64,000 nucleotides of DNA from a virus. This document shows, one piece after another, positions 34,799-44,028 of the stretch. The stretch is taken from IMG/VR virus record IMGVR_UViG_3300047359_000671, positions 27,310 through 91,309 of that record. One strand, written 5' to 3'. A program made the position numbers and the translations under genes. The notes under the pieces were generated by a model. It was not told the DNA's origin and made no database searches. It worked only from the letters and a program-made list of their open reading frames with translations. How positions within the stretch are numbered: the first letter of the stretch is position 1; every line of letters begins with the position of its first letter.

Positions 34799-35428
34799 AT
34801 GACCGTTCTTATTGAAAGATTATCACACAATCAAGCGAATGTACAAGCACGTATCGTTGAGAGTGAGAATGGTGAAAAGAGTATGTTCATGGAAGGCATT
34901 TTCGTCCAAGGCGGCGTTAAAAATGCTAACCAAAGAGTATACCCGGTGAAAGAGATAGCGAATGCAGTGGAGAAAGTTCAGCATAAAATTGCTGAAGGTT
35001 ACCCAGTGCTTGGCGAATGCGACCACCCACCAGAATTGACAGTCAACGTTGACCGTGTTTCACATATTATTGAGAATATGTGGATGGATGGTCCAAACGG
35101 CTTTGGTAAACTTAAAGTTGTTCCTACACCCATGGGTAACATCATTAGAACACTAATCGAATCAGGCGCTACATTAGGTGTCTCATCTCGTGGTTCTGGT
35201 GAAGTTGACAACAGTGGTAACGTGAGTAATTTTGAGATTGTCACAGTTGACATCGTGGCGCAACCAAGCGCCCCGGACGCATATCCAAAGGCGATTTACG
35301 AAGGATTAATGAACATGCGTGGTGGTTTCCAAACATGGCAATTAGCACAAGATGTTCAACAAGATAAGAATGCTCAAAAATTCTTATCAAACGAAATAGT
35401 TAAGTTCATTAGAGAACTCAAACTTTAA
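34799..35428 (+). CDS. 21: Prohead core protease gp21
   Basis: The 209-residue protein is the T4-type serine protease that cleaves head proteins after L-x-E/I-x-E. His76 lies in GECDHP and the nucleophile Ser in GVSSRGSG (129/130), with IVTVDIVAQPSAPDAYP after it. Length equals T4 gp21 (212). It lies between core and scaffold genes as in T4. Predicted substrates here are gp22, gp23 and the internal protein at 62803. Confidence 0.95.
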   Translation: MTVLIERLSHNQANVQARIVESENGEKSMFMEGIFVQGGVKNANQRVYPVKEIANAVEKVQHKIAEGYPVLGECDHPPELTVNVDRVSHIIENMWMDGPNGFGKLKVVPTPMGNIIRTLIESGATLGVSSRGSGEVDNSGNVSNFEIVTVDIVAQPSAPDAYPKAIYEGLMNMRGGFQTWQLAQDVQQDKNAQKFLSNEIVKFIRELKL

Positions 35429-35442
35429 TAGGAGAACCAACA

Positions 35443-36561
35443 ATGGCACAAAACGAAATCCTTGCTGGTCTTCTTGAGTCAGGTATACTAGACGAAAATG
35501 CTAGTACTCAAATATCTGAGGCTTGGGAAGCACAAATAAATGAAGCAAGAGAGGAGATTACAGCCGAACTGCGTGAGGAATTCGCTCAAAAGTTTGAACA
35601 CGACAAATCAGTAATCGTTGAAGCAATGGATACAATGCTTACTTCAACAATAACTACTGAAATGGAAGAGTTTAAAAAAGACCGCGAAGACTTGATTGCA
35701 GAACGTGTTGCATATAAGAAAGCAATTTCTGAACATGCAAAACTCCTTGAAAAATTCATTACTTCTCAGTTAGCAACCGAAGTTAAGGAACTACGTGACG
35801 ACCGTGCGAAAGTTAGCGAAAATTTAGAAAAAACTAAAGCATTCGTTGTTAAACAACTTTCACGTGAACTTGCAGAATTCCATGATGACAAACGTGATTT
35901 AGTAGAAACTAAAGTACGTATGGTAGCAGAAGGTAAAGAACTTCTTAAGAAAACTAAAGAAGCCTTTATCAAACGTTCTGCTGAATTAGTTGAATCAACA
36001 ATTGATAAAGCACTACGTTCAGAACTGGCTGTTCTTAAAGAGGACATTCAAGCGGCTAAAGAAAACGAATTTGGTCGTAAGATTTTTGAAACATTTGCAG
36101 GCGAATTCATGTCTTCACAAATAAATGAAGGCACTGAAGTAGCGAAAATGAACAAAAAGTTAGACGAGTCTGCTCAGAAAGTTGCAGAACTAGAAGCAGT
36201 GATTACAGAGAAGGAAGAAACTATTACTAATGCTCAAAAGGCAGAGCGTGTACTACAAGACCGTATGAACCGTAAGGACGTACTAGAAGGTCTTTTAGCA
36301 CCACTAGGCAAAGAAAAGCGTGATGTAATGGTGGACTTGCTGGAATCAGTAAAAACTTCAAACCTTAAAACTGCATTTAAAAAATATCTACCAGCAGTTT
36401 TAAATGAAACCGTTTCAACGAAAGAAGAAACACAAACGTTAACAGAAGGCAAAGTGACTGAACACACTGGTAACCGCGAAGTTGAAGCAACTTCAACGTC
36501 CGAGAGTCAGAGTGGCGATGCCAATATAATCCAGTTAAAGAAATTAGCCGGATTGAATTAA
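35443..36561 (+). CDS. 22: Prohead scaffold core protein gp22
   Basis: The 372-residue protein is the major scaffold: a long charged coiled coil (EEITAELREEFAQKFEHDK, RDDRAKVSENLEKTKAFVVK) ending in IIQLKKLAGLN, the conserved end of marine gp22 proteins. It is larger than T4 gp22 (269). It lies just before gp23 with AGGAG at its start, and should be destroyed by gp21 after prohead assembly. Confidence 0.92.
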   Translation: MAQNEILAGLLESGILDENASTQISEAWEAQINEAREEITAELREEFAQKFEHDKSVIVEAMDTMLTSTITTEMEEFKKDREDLIAERVAYKKAISEHAKLLEKFITSQLATEVKELRDDRAKVSENLEKTKAFVVKQLSRELAEFHDDKRDLVETKVRMVAEGKELLKKTKEAFIKRSAELVESTIDKALRSELAVLKEDIQAAKENEFGRKIFETFAGEFMSSQINEGTEVAKMNKKLDESAQKVAELEAVITEKEETITNAQKAERVLQDRMNRKDVLEGLLAPLGKEKRDVMVDLLESVKTSNLKTAFKKYLPAVLNETVSTKEETQTLTEGKVTEHTGNREVEATSTSESQSGDANIIQLKKLAGLN

Positions 36562-36586
36562 TTAACCAGATACAGGAGATAAAAAG

Positions 36587-37750
36587 ATGGAAAATCTTTT
36601 TGAAGGAAATAACTGGGACACAACACGTGAAACACTTTTAGAAGGTCTAGAAGGTAACAAGCGTGACGTAATGTCATCAGTTTTAGAAAACACAAAAGTA
36701 GCACTTAACGAAAGTGCGACAGCAGGTGCATCACAGGCTGGTAATATCGCTACATTAAACAAAGTGATTCTTCCAGTAATTAGACGTGTTATGCCTACTG
36801 TTATTGCTAACGAAATCATCGGTGTTCAACCAATGACTGGCCCAGTAGGTCAAATTCACACACTACGTGTGCGTTATGCAGACTCAGCCAACGGCGCAAC
36901 AGCAGGTGCAGAAGCACTAAGCCCATTTGATATTGCGAAAGCATACTCAGGTGCAGCCGGCGGTACAGCGGATTCAACAGCATCATTAGAAGGTGAAGCA
37001 GGCAACAGAATGTCTATTCAAGTTCTTAAGCAAACAGTTGAAGCGAAAACTCGTAAGTTATCAGCACGTTGGACATTCGAAGCGGCACAAGATGCTAATT
37101 CAATGCACGGCCTAGATATCGAAGCGGAAATCATGGCGGCTCTAGCAATGGAAATCACTGCTGAAATCGACCAAGAAGTACTAGGCTCACTAGAAAATCT
37201 AGCGACTCAAGGCGCTTCATTCGACATGTCAGGTTCATTCACTGGTACACCAACATTCGTAGGTGACAAGCATGCCGTACTAGCAACACTAATCAACCAA
37301 CAAGCAAACCTAGTTGCGCAACGTACTCGTAGAGGCGCGGCAAACTGGGCAGTTGTTTCTCCAGCGGCACTAACAGTTCTACAATCTGCAACTACATCAG
37401 CATTTGCACGTACAACTGAAGGTACTTTTGAAGCACCAACTAATACTAAGTTTGTAGGTACACTTAACGGTACAATGAGAATTTACGTCAACACATATGC
37501 TGGTGACGATGCTCCAGTACTATTAGGTTATAAAGGTCAAGGCGAGATTGACGCGGCGGCATTCTATTGCCCATACGTTCCACTAATGTCTTCAGGCGTT
37601 GTGGTTGACCCAGCATCATTTGAACCAGTAGTTTCATTCATGACTCGTTATGGTTATGTTGAACTAACAAACACTGCATCATCACTAGGTAATGCGGCGG
37701 ACTACGTTTCAAAAATTGCTATTCCAAACGGTACACTATCATTCACATAA
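36587..37750 (+). CDS. 23: Major capsid protein gp23
   Basis: The 387-residue protein is gp23: LPVIRRVMPTVIANEIIGVQ, MTGPVGQIHTLRVRYA, EAKTRKLSARWTFEAAQD and HGLDIEAEIMAALAMEI. A gp21 site L-N-E (residues 40-42) before SATAGASQAG would give a mature protein of about 345 residues. It is clearly shorter than T4 gp23 (521), so part of the usual insertion domain may be reduced. A terminator follows. It should be the most abundant virion protein; its codons look optimised compared with the flanking fibre genes. Confidence 0.97.
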   Translation: MENLFEGNNWDTTRETLLEGLEGNKRDVMSSVLENTKVALNESATAGASQAGNIATLNKVILPVIRRVMPTVIANEIIGVQPMTGPVGQIHTLRVRYADSANGATAGAEALSPFDIAKAYSGAAGGTADSTASLEGEAGNRMSIQVLKQTVEAKTRKLSARWTFEAAQDANSMHGLDIEAEIMAALAMEITAEIDQEVLGSLENLATQGASFDMSGSFTGTPTFVGDKHAVLATLINQQANLVAQRTRRGAANWAVVSPAALTVLQSATTSAFARTTEGTFEAPTNTKFVGTLNGTMRIYVNTYAGDDAPVLLGYKGQGEIDAAAFYCPYVPLMSSGVVVDPASFEPVVSFMTRYGYVELTNTASSLGNAADYVSKIAIPNGTLSFT

Positions 37751-37772
37751 TTTTATAATTATTTTTGATAAT

Positions 37773-37802
37773 AAAAACCCGGCATTTATGTCGGGTTTTT
37801 TA
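37773..37802 (+). terminator. Rho-independent terminator after gp23
   Basis: AACCCG pairs with CGGGTT across a 10-base loop, followed by T residues. Confidence 0.9.
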
Positions 37803-37825
37803 ACCTCTACTATTCCTGTTAAACA

Positions 37826-37834
37826 GATAAATAG
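37826..37834 (+). promoter_or_regulatory. Late box GATAAATAG for fibre cluster
   Basis: The box lies 51 bases before the first fibre gene and just after the gp23 terminator. Confidence 0.65.
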
Positions 37835-37884
37835 ACTATAGTACACAATAAAATCTAAGCAAACTTAGTAATTGGAAGAATAAC

Positions 37885-39561
37885 ATGGCAGAACAGATTA
37901 AATTCGGTGACAGATTATTCCTTAAAGGCGAGAAAGTATTACTTGACAATGGAGTCAGTGATGCTATTATCGAGTCGAGAAACGGCACTTTAGTAATTAA
38001 GGGTAATCTAACAGTAGACGGCACCACAACAACCGTCAATACAGAAGAAATTACATTAGCAGACGCACATATCTTGCTCAATGGCAACCATACAGGAACA
38101 GCATCAGAAGATGTTGGTATTGAAGTTAATAGAGGCACAGATGATAACGTTAAGTTCTCATGGAAAGAAGATGTTGATAAGTGGACTTTATATGATAAAG
38201 ACTTAACAACTTCTGGAACAGTGAGTGCTGTGTTTGTCGGAGATATAACTGGTAATATTACATCTACTGGTACATCTACTTTTTCAAATATAGATATAAA
38301 TGGTGGAACTATTGATGGTACAGTAATAGGAGCAACTACTTCTGCCGTAGGAACTTTTACTACTATAACTGGTGACGGAACCGCAATCACTAACGTTCTT
38401 ACAAATTATACAACTACAGATTTGGCAGAAGGCACAAACTTATATTATACAGATGAGAGAGTTGATGATAGAATTGATAATTTCTTTGATGCATCATACG
38501 GTCTAACAGCAACATATAATGATTCTGCAAACACATACACATTAGACTTTGACCCAATAAATGCTGGAACAGGAGTTGCAGTTTTAGATACAACAGATAC
38601 TACACAAGCAAAATTTAGGACAGTAAAAGCAGGCCCAAATGGCGATTTGGCAGTCACACTTGACGGTGACCATCTTGTAGTAGACACATCAGTTAAACTT
38701 AACATCTTAGAGAAATTTAGCGCAACTGGTACTGGTTCTGTTAGTGTTTATACTTTGCCATTTAATGTTTCACAAGATTGGCATATAGAAGTTTTCATTG
38801 ACGGAGTATTTCAGGTACCTTCAGTTGCGTATTCAGTTACAACCGGAACTACACTAACATTAACATCACCGTTAGCGTTAAATTCGGTTATGTATGTTTT
38901 GAAACTAGCAACAAATAGTGTTAGTACAAGTATCACAAATGCAGATACTTTAGGTGGACAACTTCCAAGTTTTTACACTAACCCAACAGCAGTTAGTACA
39001 TTCACAAATGATGCAGGTTATATAACGTCTTCTGCAATACCAACAAATCATATGGTAAATGACGCAGATAACACGACAACTGGTAGTATTTTTGTTACTA
39101 CAGATAATACACAAGATTTAGGTACATCATCAAATAAGTGGAGAGCAATATACGGACATCAAGTAGAAGCAACATTTGCCGACTTGGCAGAACGCTATGC
39201 CGCAGATGCCCCATATGATGTAGGTACTGTTTTAGTATTCGGCGGCGAGGCAGAAATCACGTCAACTACAGAATATAATGATAGTAGAGTGGTCGGTGTA
39301 GTTTCGACAGCACCTGCATATTTAATGAACGCAGAAGTGGGAAATTCACAGACACACCCAGCAATCGCATTAAAAGGAAGAGTACCGTGTAAAGTAATCG
39401 GTCAATGTAAGAAAGGAGACTTACTTACTACTTCCCAACTAGAAGGACATGCTACTGCGGTTTATGGTCAACCAGTTACTGGTTCAGTTATCGGTAAAGC
39501 AATGGAAGATAAAACTACATTCGAAGCAGGAATGATAGAGATATTTGTGAGTATGATGTAA
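37885..39561 (+). CDS. Tail fibre paralogue 1 with ADLAERY C-terminal domain
   Basis: 558 residues, Thr/Gly/Ser-rich. Residues about 35-105 contain the shared module GNLTVDGTTTTVNTEEITL, ILLNGNH and VNRGTDDNVKFSWKEDVDKW. A DLAEGTNLYYTDERVDDRI linker and IEVFIDGVFQVPSVAYSV follow. The C-terminal domain from about 415 is ATFADLAERYAADAP, VLVFGGEAEIT, GVVSTAPAYLMN, GRVPCKVIG, KKGDLL, found at the end of many marine T4-like fibre proteins; it may be an assembly or autoprocessing domain. Adhesion is inferred. Confidence 0.82.
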   Translation: MAEQIKFGDRLFLKGEKVLLDNGVSDAIIESRNGTLVIKGNLTVDGTTTTVNTEEITLADAHILLNGNHTGTASEDVGIEVNRGTDDNVKFSWKEDVDKWTLYDKDLTTSGTVSAVFVGDITGNITSTGTSTFSNIDINGGTIDGTVIGATTSAVGTFTTITGDGTAITNVLTNYTTTDLAEGTNLYYTDERVDDRIDNFFDASYGLTATYNDSANTYTLDFDPINAGTGVAVLDTTDTTQAKFRTVKAGPNGDLAVTLDGDHLVVDTSVKLNILEKFSATGTGSVSVYTLPFNVSQDWHIEVFIDGVFQVPSVAYSVTTGTTLTLTSPLALNSVMYVLKLATNSVSTSITNADTLGGQLPSFYTNPTAVSTFTNDAGYITSSAIPTNHMVNDADNTTTGSIFVTTDNTQDLGTSSNKWRAIYGHQVEATFADLAERYAADAPYDVGTVLVFGGEAEITSTTEYNDSRVVGVVSTAPAYLMNAEVGNSQTHPAIALKGRVPCKVIGQCKKGDLLTTSQLEGHATAVYGQPVTGSVIGKAMEDKTTFEAGMIEIFVSMM

Positions 39562-41093
39562 TGACAACAAAGATTAATAGTTTCGCTTTGGGCGATGATG
39601 TAGTTAAAGTAAACCATTTAGATACTAGTATCTTTGGAACTAGTTCAGGTGAAGTTGTTCAAGGTAACACAACAATACAAATTACTACGTCAGGTGATAT
39701 TTCTGGTGGCGGTACATTAACACTAGGCGCTGGTGGCACACTTAATGTGTCATACTCTGGTCCAACTAATATATCACATTTTACAAATGATTCAAATTAC
39801 TTAACAGCAGAAACAGACCCAGTATTTTCTGCACATGCGGCGGCAAATGTTACAAATACAAAGATTTCAAACTGGGACACAGCATTTGGATGGGGTAATC
39901 ATGCAACACAAGGTTACTTAACATCGGCAACAAATAACTATGCAGATTCATTGGCATTTAATACATCAGATGGTATTCTAACTGTAGGTAGAAACGGACT
40001 AGGCGATTTAACAGTTGACTTAGACGGAAGATATGCCTTAACTGCGGGCGGGCAACAAGATTTAGATAGTGTTACTTCACAAGGTAATACTACTACAAAT
40101 GATATTACAGTTAATGGTATGACTGTTAACGGCAACTTGACTGTTAGTGGCACAACCACTACAGTTAATTCTAACACTGTAAATATCGGCGATAATATTA
40201 TTCTACTAAACAGCGATGAAACAGGCGCTCCGTCACAGAACGGTGGTATTGAAATCAAGCGAGGAACGTCAACAAATAAGACACTACTATGGAATGAAAC
40301 ATCAGACAAATGGACAGTCGGTTCGGATACATTTGTAGCATCAACATTCGAAGGTGACTTAACTGGAAACGCATCAACATCGTCTAAGTGGTCTACAGCA
40401 AGAACTATTACATTAGGTGGAGACTTGTCGGGTAGTGTTTCGATAGATGGTAGCACAAATGTTACATTGACTGCGACAATAGGAACGAATAGTGTTGCTC
40501 TTGGCACAGATACAACTGGAAACTATGTTGGTGAAGGCGCTACGAGTGGTAACGGTATTAGTGGAAGCGTAAGTAGTGAAGGTGGGACATTTACGGTTAC
40601 ATCAAATGCAACAGAAGCCAATACTGCAAATACTATAGTATATAGAGATGCAAATGGTGATTTTGCCGCAGGTACGGCAACACTAACTGCAACACAGGCA
40701 CAATATGCTGACTTGGCGGAAAAGTATACAGTAGAATTCGACCATCCTACAGGTACAGTTATGTCAGTTAGTTATGAAGTTAGTTTAATAGATGATGGAT
40801 TTGAGACAGAACCAGCAAATTCGGGAGATATTCCAATTGGTGTTGTTTCTGATAAACCAGCATTCTTAATGAATGAAACAATAGATGGTCAGGCCCTTGC
40901 GTTGAAAGGAAGGGTTCCTGTAAGAGTTAGAGGTAAAGTAAAAAAAGGAGAAGCAGTATACGCCGATGCAAACGGTATAGCATCAACGCATGGCGTTTCT
41001 GTAACGGGTACAAATCATCATATCGTGGGAGTATCCTTAGAGACAAACGACACCCAGGCTGAAAAACTAGTCGAGTGTGTATTAAAATTATAG
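39561..41093 (+). CDS. Tail fibre paralogue 2
   Basis: 510 residues; ATG overlaps the stop of fibre 1 (TAATG). It starts MTTKINSFALGDDVVKVNHL, similar to fibre 3. It has the shared module GNLTVSGTTTTVNSNTVNI, IKRGTSTNKTLLWNETSDKW, then ARTITLGGDLSGSVSIDGS, which recurs in fibre 5. The C-terminal domain is a divergent form (YADLAEKYTVEFDHPTGTV, GVVSDKPAFLMN, GRVPVRVRGKVKKGE). The mosaic suggests recombination among fibre genes. Confidence 0.82.
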   Translation: MTTKINSFALGDDVVKVNHLDTSIFGTSSGEVVQGNTTIQITTSGDISGGGTLTLGAGGTLNVSYSGPTNISHFTNDSNYLTAETDPVFSAHAAANVTNTKISNWDTAFGWGNHATQGYLTSATNNYADSLAFNTSDGILTVGRNGLGDLTVDLDGRYALTAGGQQDLDSVTSQGNTTTNDITVNGMTVNGNLTVSGTTTTVNSNTVNIGDNIILLNSDETGAPSQNGGIEIKRGTSTNKTLLWNETSDKWTVGSDTFVASTFEGDLTGNASTSSKWSTARTITLGGDLSGSVSIDGSTNVTLTATIGTNSVALGTDTTGNYVGEGATSGNGISGSVSSEGGTFTVTSNATEANTANTIVYRDANGDFAAGTATLTATQAQYADLAEKYTVEFDHPTGTVMSVSYEVSLIDDGFETEPANSGDIPIGVVSDKPAFLMNETIDGQALALKGRVPVRVRGKVKKGEAVYADANGIASTHGVSVTGTNHHIVGVSLETNDTQAEKLVECVLKL

Positions 41094-41103
41094 GAAAAAT
41101 AAA

Positions 41104-43914
41104 ATGGCAATTACAAAAATTACGGATTATGTGCTAGGCGATAGAGCCGTCAATGTTTCAAAACTTGATGTGACCGCAGGCTCAAATGGTCAAGTTTTGT
41201 CTATCGATGGTTCAGGTAACCTAGTCTTCATAGATAACACATCAACAGAAGTAATACAAGATGCTTCTGCGGCGATGATATTAGCAGGTACTCATACAAA
41301 CATATCCGTAGTATATGATGATACTAATAATAAATTGTCACTGAACGCCTCAGGCGCAGTAACGAGTGTTAACAGTTTAACAGGCGCAGTTGTATTGGAT
41401 ACCGACGATATAGCAGAAGGTTCTTCGAACTTGTATTATACAGATGCAAGAGCAGACGCCAGAGCGCAACTTAAAATAGACACACTAGTAGATTCAGCAC
41501 CAGCAACATTAGACACGTTAAACGAATTGGCCGCGGCGCTAGGTGACGATGAAAATTTTAGTACAACAATAACTAATAGTTTAGCAGGAAAAGAACCAAC
41601 TATAACTGCCGGTACGACATCTCAATATTATAGAGGTGATAAATCATTTCAAACATTAGATACATCCGCAGTAACAGAAAATACAAATCTATATTATACA
41701 GATACAAGAGCCCGTTTAGCAATTTCAGTTTCAGGTGACTTAACATATAATTCATCAACTGGTGTTATTTCTACACAAGGACTCACTTCAAGTACTACAG
41801 ATGACCTAGCAGAAGGTACAAATAATCTATATCATACAACTACAAGAGCAAGACAGTCTATCTCGGCAAGCGGCGACTTAGCATATAATTCATCAACTGG
41901 TGTTATTAGTTTCTCGGCAACCGCATCACCTGTTGTGAGTGTTAATACAAAAACAGGGTCAGTTGTTTTAGATACTGACGATTTGGCAGAAGGCACAAAC
42001 AAGTTTTATACAGATACAAGAGCAAGAGAATCTATATCTGTAGTAGATGTGAGTGGTGATGGTTCTTTAGCATATAATAATACTACGGGTGTAATTACAT
42101 ATACTGGCCCAAGTGCTAGTGAAGTAAGAGCGCATTTATCAGCGGGTACTGGTGTTACTTACACCAGTGGTGAGTTCTCTATAGGACAATCTGTCGGTAC
42201 GACAGATAATGTGCAATTTAATAATGTACAGATAGACGGGGTACTAACATCAGATGATATCACAAGTTCTACTATTAGTATTTCAGGTGATGCGACTATT
42301 ACAGGTGATTTAACAGTTTCGGGCAATACCACATATATAAGCACTACTGATTTATTAGTTGCAGATAGTATAATTACATTAAATTCAGATTGGCCTTCAT
42401 CTAGTGCACCAACTGAAAATGCAGGTATTGAAGTTAGTAGGGGTACTCAAAATACTGTTGGGATTAGATTTAATGAGTCAATTGATAAATGGCAGTTTAC
42501 AAATGATGGTTTGACATATAGCAATATCGGGTCATTATCTGCATCAGACTCAGATGACTTATCAGAAGGTACAACAAATCTTTATTACACAGATGCAAGG
42601 TCAAGAGGTGCGATAAGCATCACAGATTCTGGCGGTGATGGTTCATTGTTATATAACTCAACAACTGGTGTAATTACATATACTGGCCCAAGTGCTAGTG
42701 AAGTAAGAGCGCATTTGAGTGCATCAGGCTCATTGGCATATAACTCAACAACTGGTGTGTTTTCATATACAACGCCAAATACTATTGCAAGTTTAGGAAA
42801 CCACGATACAGATGATTTAGCAGAAGGCACTAATAATCTATATTTCACGTCGGCACGTAGTACAGCACAATTCAATACAGATTTAGCGGCATCAGATACA
42901 GATGACCTATCTGAAGGTACAACAAATCTTTATTATACAACTGCACGTTGGGATACTAAGATGGCGGCGGCTGATACAGACGACCTATCAGAAGGCTCAG
43001 CAAATCTATATTATACACAAGCAAGAGCAGATGCAAGAGTTGATGTACTAAGACAAAATCTTTTAACTGATGGTGGTGAAGATGTACATTTTAATAACTT
43101 AACAAATCTACCAACCATCGTAAGAGACACTATCACTGGTGATGGTTCAACGACTACATTTACATTAAGTGCTACACCTGGTAGCGCAAATGCACTAATT
43201 GTTACTATTTCAGGTGCAACACAAACACCAACTACAGACTACACAGTATCATCAAATACTATTACATTCACATCGACATTGCCGTTAAGTCAAGTTGCAG
43301 AAGTAAGACACGTTGGCTATCAGATATCAGGAGGCACAATAACAACTGCTACTGATTCACAATTGCTTGATGGATTAGATAGTACTCAGTTTTTAAGAAG
43401 TGACACTAACGATACAATGGTAGGTGATTTGACTATGACGGGCGACATTGTCCCGACTACAGATGACACGTATGATTTAGGTAGTTCATCTAAAAAGTGG
43501 GCTAATGTATACGGGCATTCAATTGAAGCAACATTTGCCGACTTGGCAGAAAGATATGCCACAGATGCTCCTTATGAACCAGGCACAGTAGTTGTGTTCG
43601 GTGGAGAAGCAGAGATTACTACCACAACTCAAGCATTAGATGTTGCAATTGCAGGCGTTATTTCAACAGACCCAGCGGTGAAACTAAATGCAGATGCAGG
43701 CAATTCACACACACATCCTTATGTAGCATTGCGTGGGCGTGTCCCATGTAAAGTAATCGGCCCAGTTAATAAAGGTGACTTGATGGTAACATCAGATACT
43801 CCTGGCTTTGCAAAAAGTGTTGGTAAAGTAGATTATGGTGTGTCTGTATTTGCTAAATCTATCACTACTGACTTGTCCGGTGGCGAGAAAACTGTTGAAG
43901 TTGTAATATTATAG
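41104..43914 (+). CDS. Tail fibre paralogue 3, longest, with internal repeats
   Basis: 936 residues. It repeats about nine times a unit like DDLAEGTNNLYYTDARARAS followed by GDLAYNSSTGVISF, giving a long shaft. The shared GDLTVSGNTTYISTTDLLVA module is at about 400-470. Residues about 675-760 form a separate beta domain (TTTFTLSATPGSANALIVTI). The end is the ADLAERYATDAP domain. A 50-bp identical direct repeat occurs at 42088 and 42667. Length could vary by in-frame recombination. AGGAAAA site before ATG. Confidence 0.82.
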   Translation: MAITKITDYVLGDRAVNVSKLDVTAGSNGQVLSIDGSGNLVFIDNTSTEVIQDASAAMILAGTHTNISVVYDDTNNKLSLNASGAVTSVNSLTGAVVLDTDDIAEGSSNLYYTDARADARAQLKIDTLVDSAPATLDTLNELAAALGDDENFSTTITNSLAGKEPTITAGTTSQYYRGDKSFQTLDTSAVTENTNLYYTDTRARLAISVSGDLTYNSSTGVISTQGLTSSTTDDLAEGTNNLYHTTTRARQSISASGDLAYNSSTGVISFSATASPVVSVNTKTGSVVLDTDDLAEGTNKFYTDTRARESISVVDVSGDGSLAYNNTTGVITYTGPSASEVRAHLSAGTGVTYTSGEFSIGQSVGTTDNVQFNNVQIDGVLTSDDITSSTISISGDATITGDLTVSGNTTYISTTDLLVADSIITLNSDWPSSSAPTENAGIEVSRGTQNTVGIRFNESIDKWQFTNDGLTYSNIGSLSASDSDDLSEGTTNLYYTDARSRGAISITDSGGDGSLLYNSTTGVITYTGPSASEVRAHLSASGSLAYNSTTGVFSYTTPNTIASLGNHDTDDLAEGTNNLYFTSARSTAQFNTDLAASDTDDLSEGTTNLYYTTARWDTKMAAADTDDLSEGSANLYYTQARADARVDVLRQNLLTDGGEDVHFNNLTNLPTIVRDTITGDGSTTTFTLSATPGSANALIVTISGATQTPTTDYTVSSNTITFTSTLPLSQVAEVRHVGYQISGGTITTATDSQLLDGLDSTQFLRSDTNDTMVGDLTMTGDIVPTTDDTYDLGSSSKKWANVYGHSIEATFADLAERYATDAPYEPGTVVVFGGEAEITTTTQALDVAIAGVISTDPAVKLNADAGNSHTHPYVALRGRVPCKVIGPVNKGDLMVTSDTPGFAKSVGKVDYGVSVFAKSITTDLSGGEKTVEVVIL
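42088..42716 (+). repeat. 50-bp direct repeat pair in fibre 3
   Basis: The 50-base stretch starting GGTGTAATTACATATACTGG is identical at 42088-42137 and 42667-42716. The 579-base period is 193 codons, so recombination would remove or add sequence in frame. Confidence 0.85.
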
Positions 43915-43948
43915 AATTAAGTATAAACATCTTAAATATTCCGTTTAC

Positions 43949-43957
43949 GATAAATAC
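43949..43957 (+). promoter_or_regulatory. Late box GATAAATAC for fibre 4
   Basis: The box lies 72 bases before ATG 44029. The leader begins with a hairpin, ATCAGAGA/TCTCTGAT (43959-43989). Confidence 0.75.
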
Positions 43958-43958
43958 T

Positions 43959-43989
43959 ATCAGAGAGAGCGAATCCCGCCTTCTCTGAT
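43959..43989 (+). other. 5' leader hairpin of fibre 4 mRNA
   Basis: An 8-bp stem ATCAGAGA/TCTCTGAT encloses a 15-base loop at the expected 5' end of the late transcript. It may stabilise the mRNA. Confidence 0.5.
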
Positions 43990-44028
43990 TGAAATCGATT
44001 TTAAAAAAATTTAGACGGGAGAAATAAT

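Noticed and set aside
41740-43030. CRISPR-like array
   Set aside because: Repeats in fibre 3 are codon-periodic and encode protein repeats; spacers are not unique.
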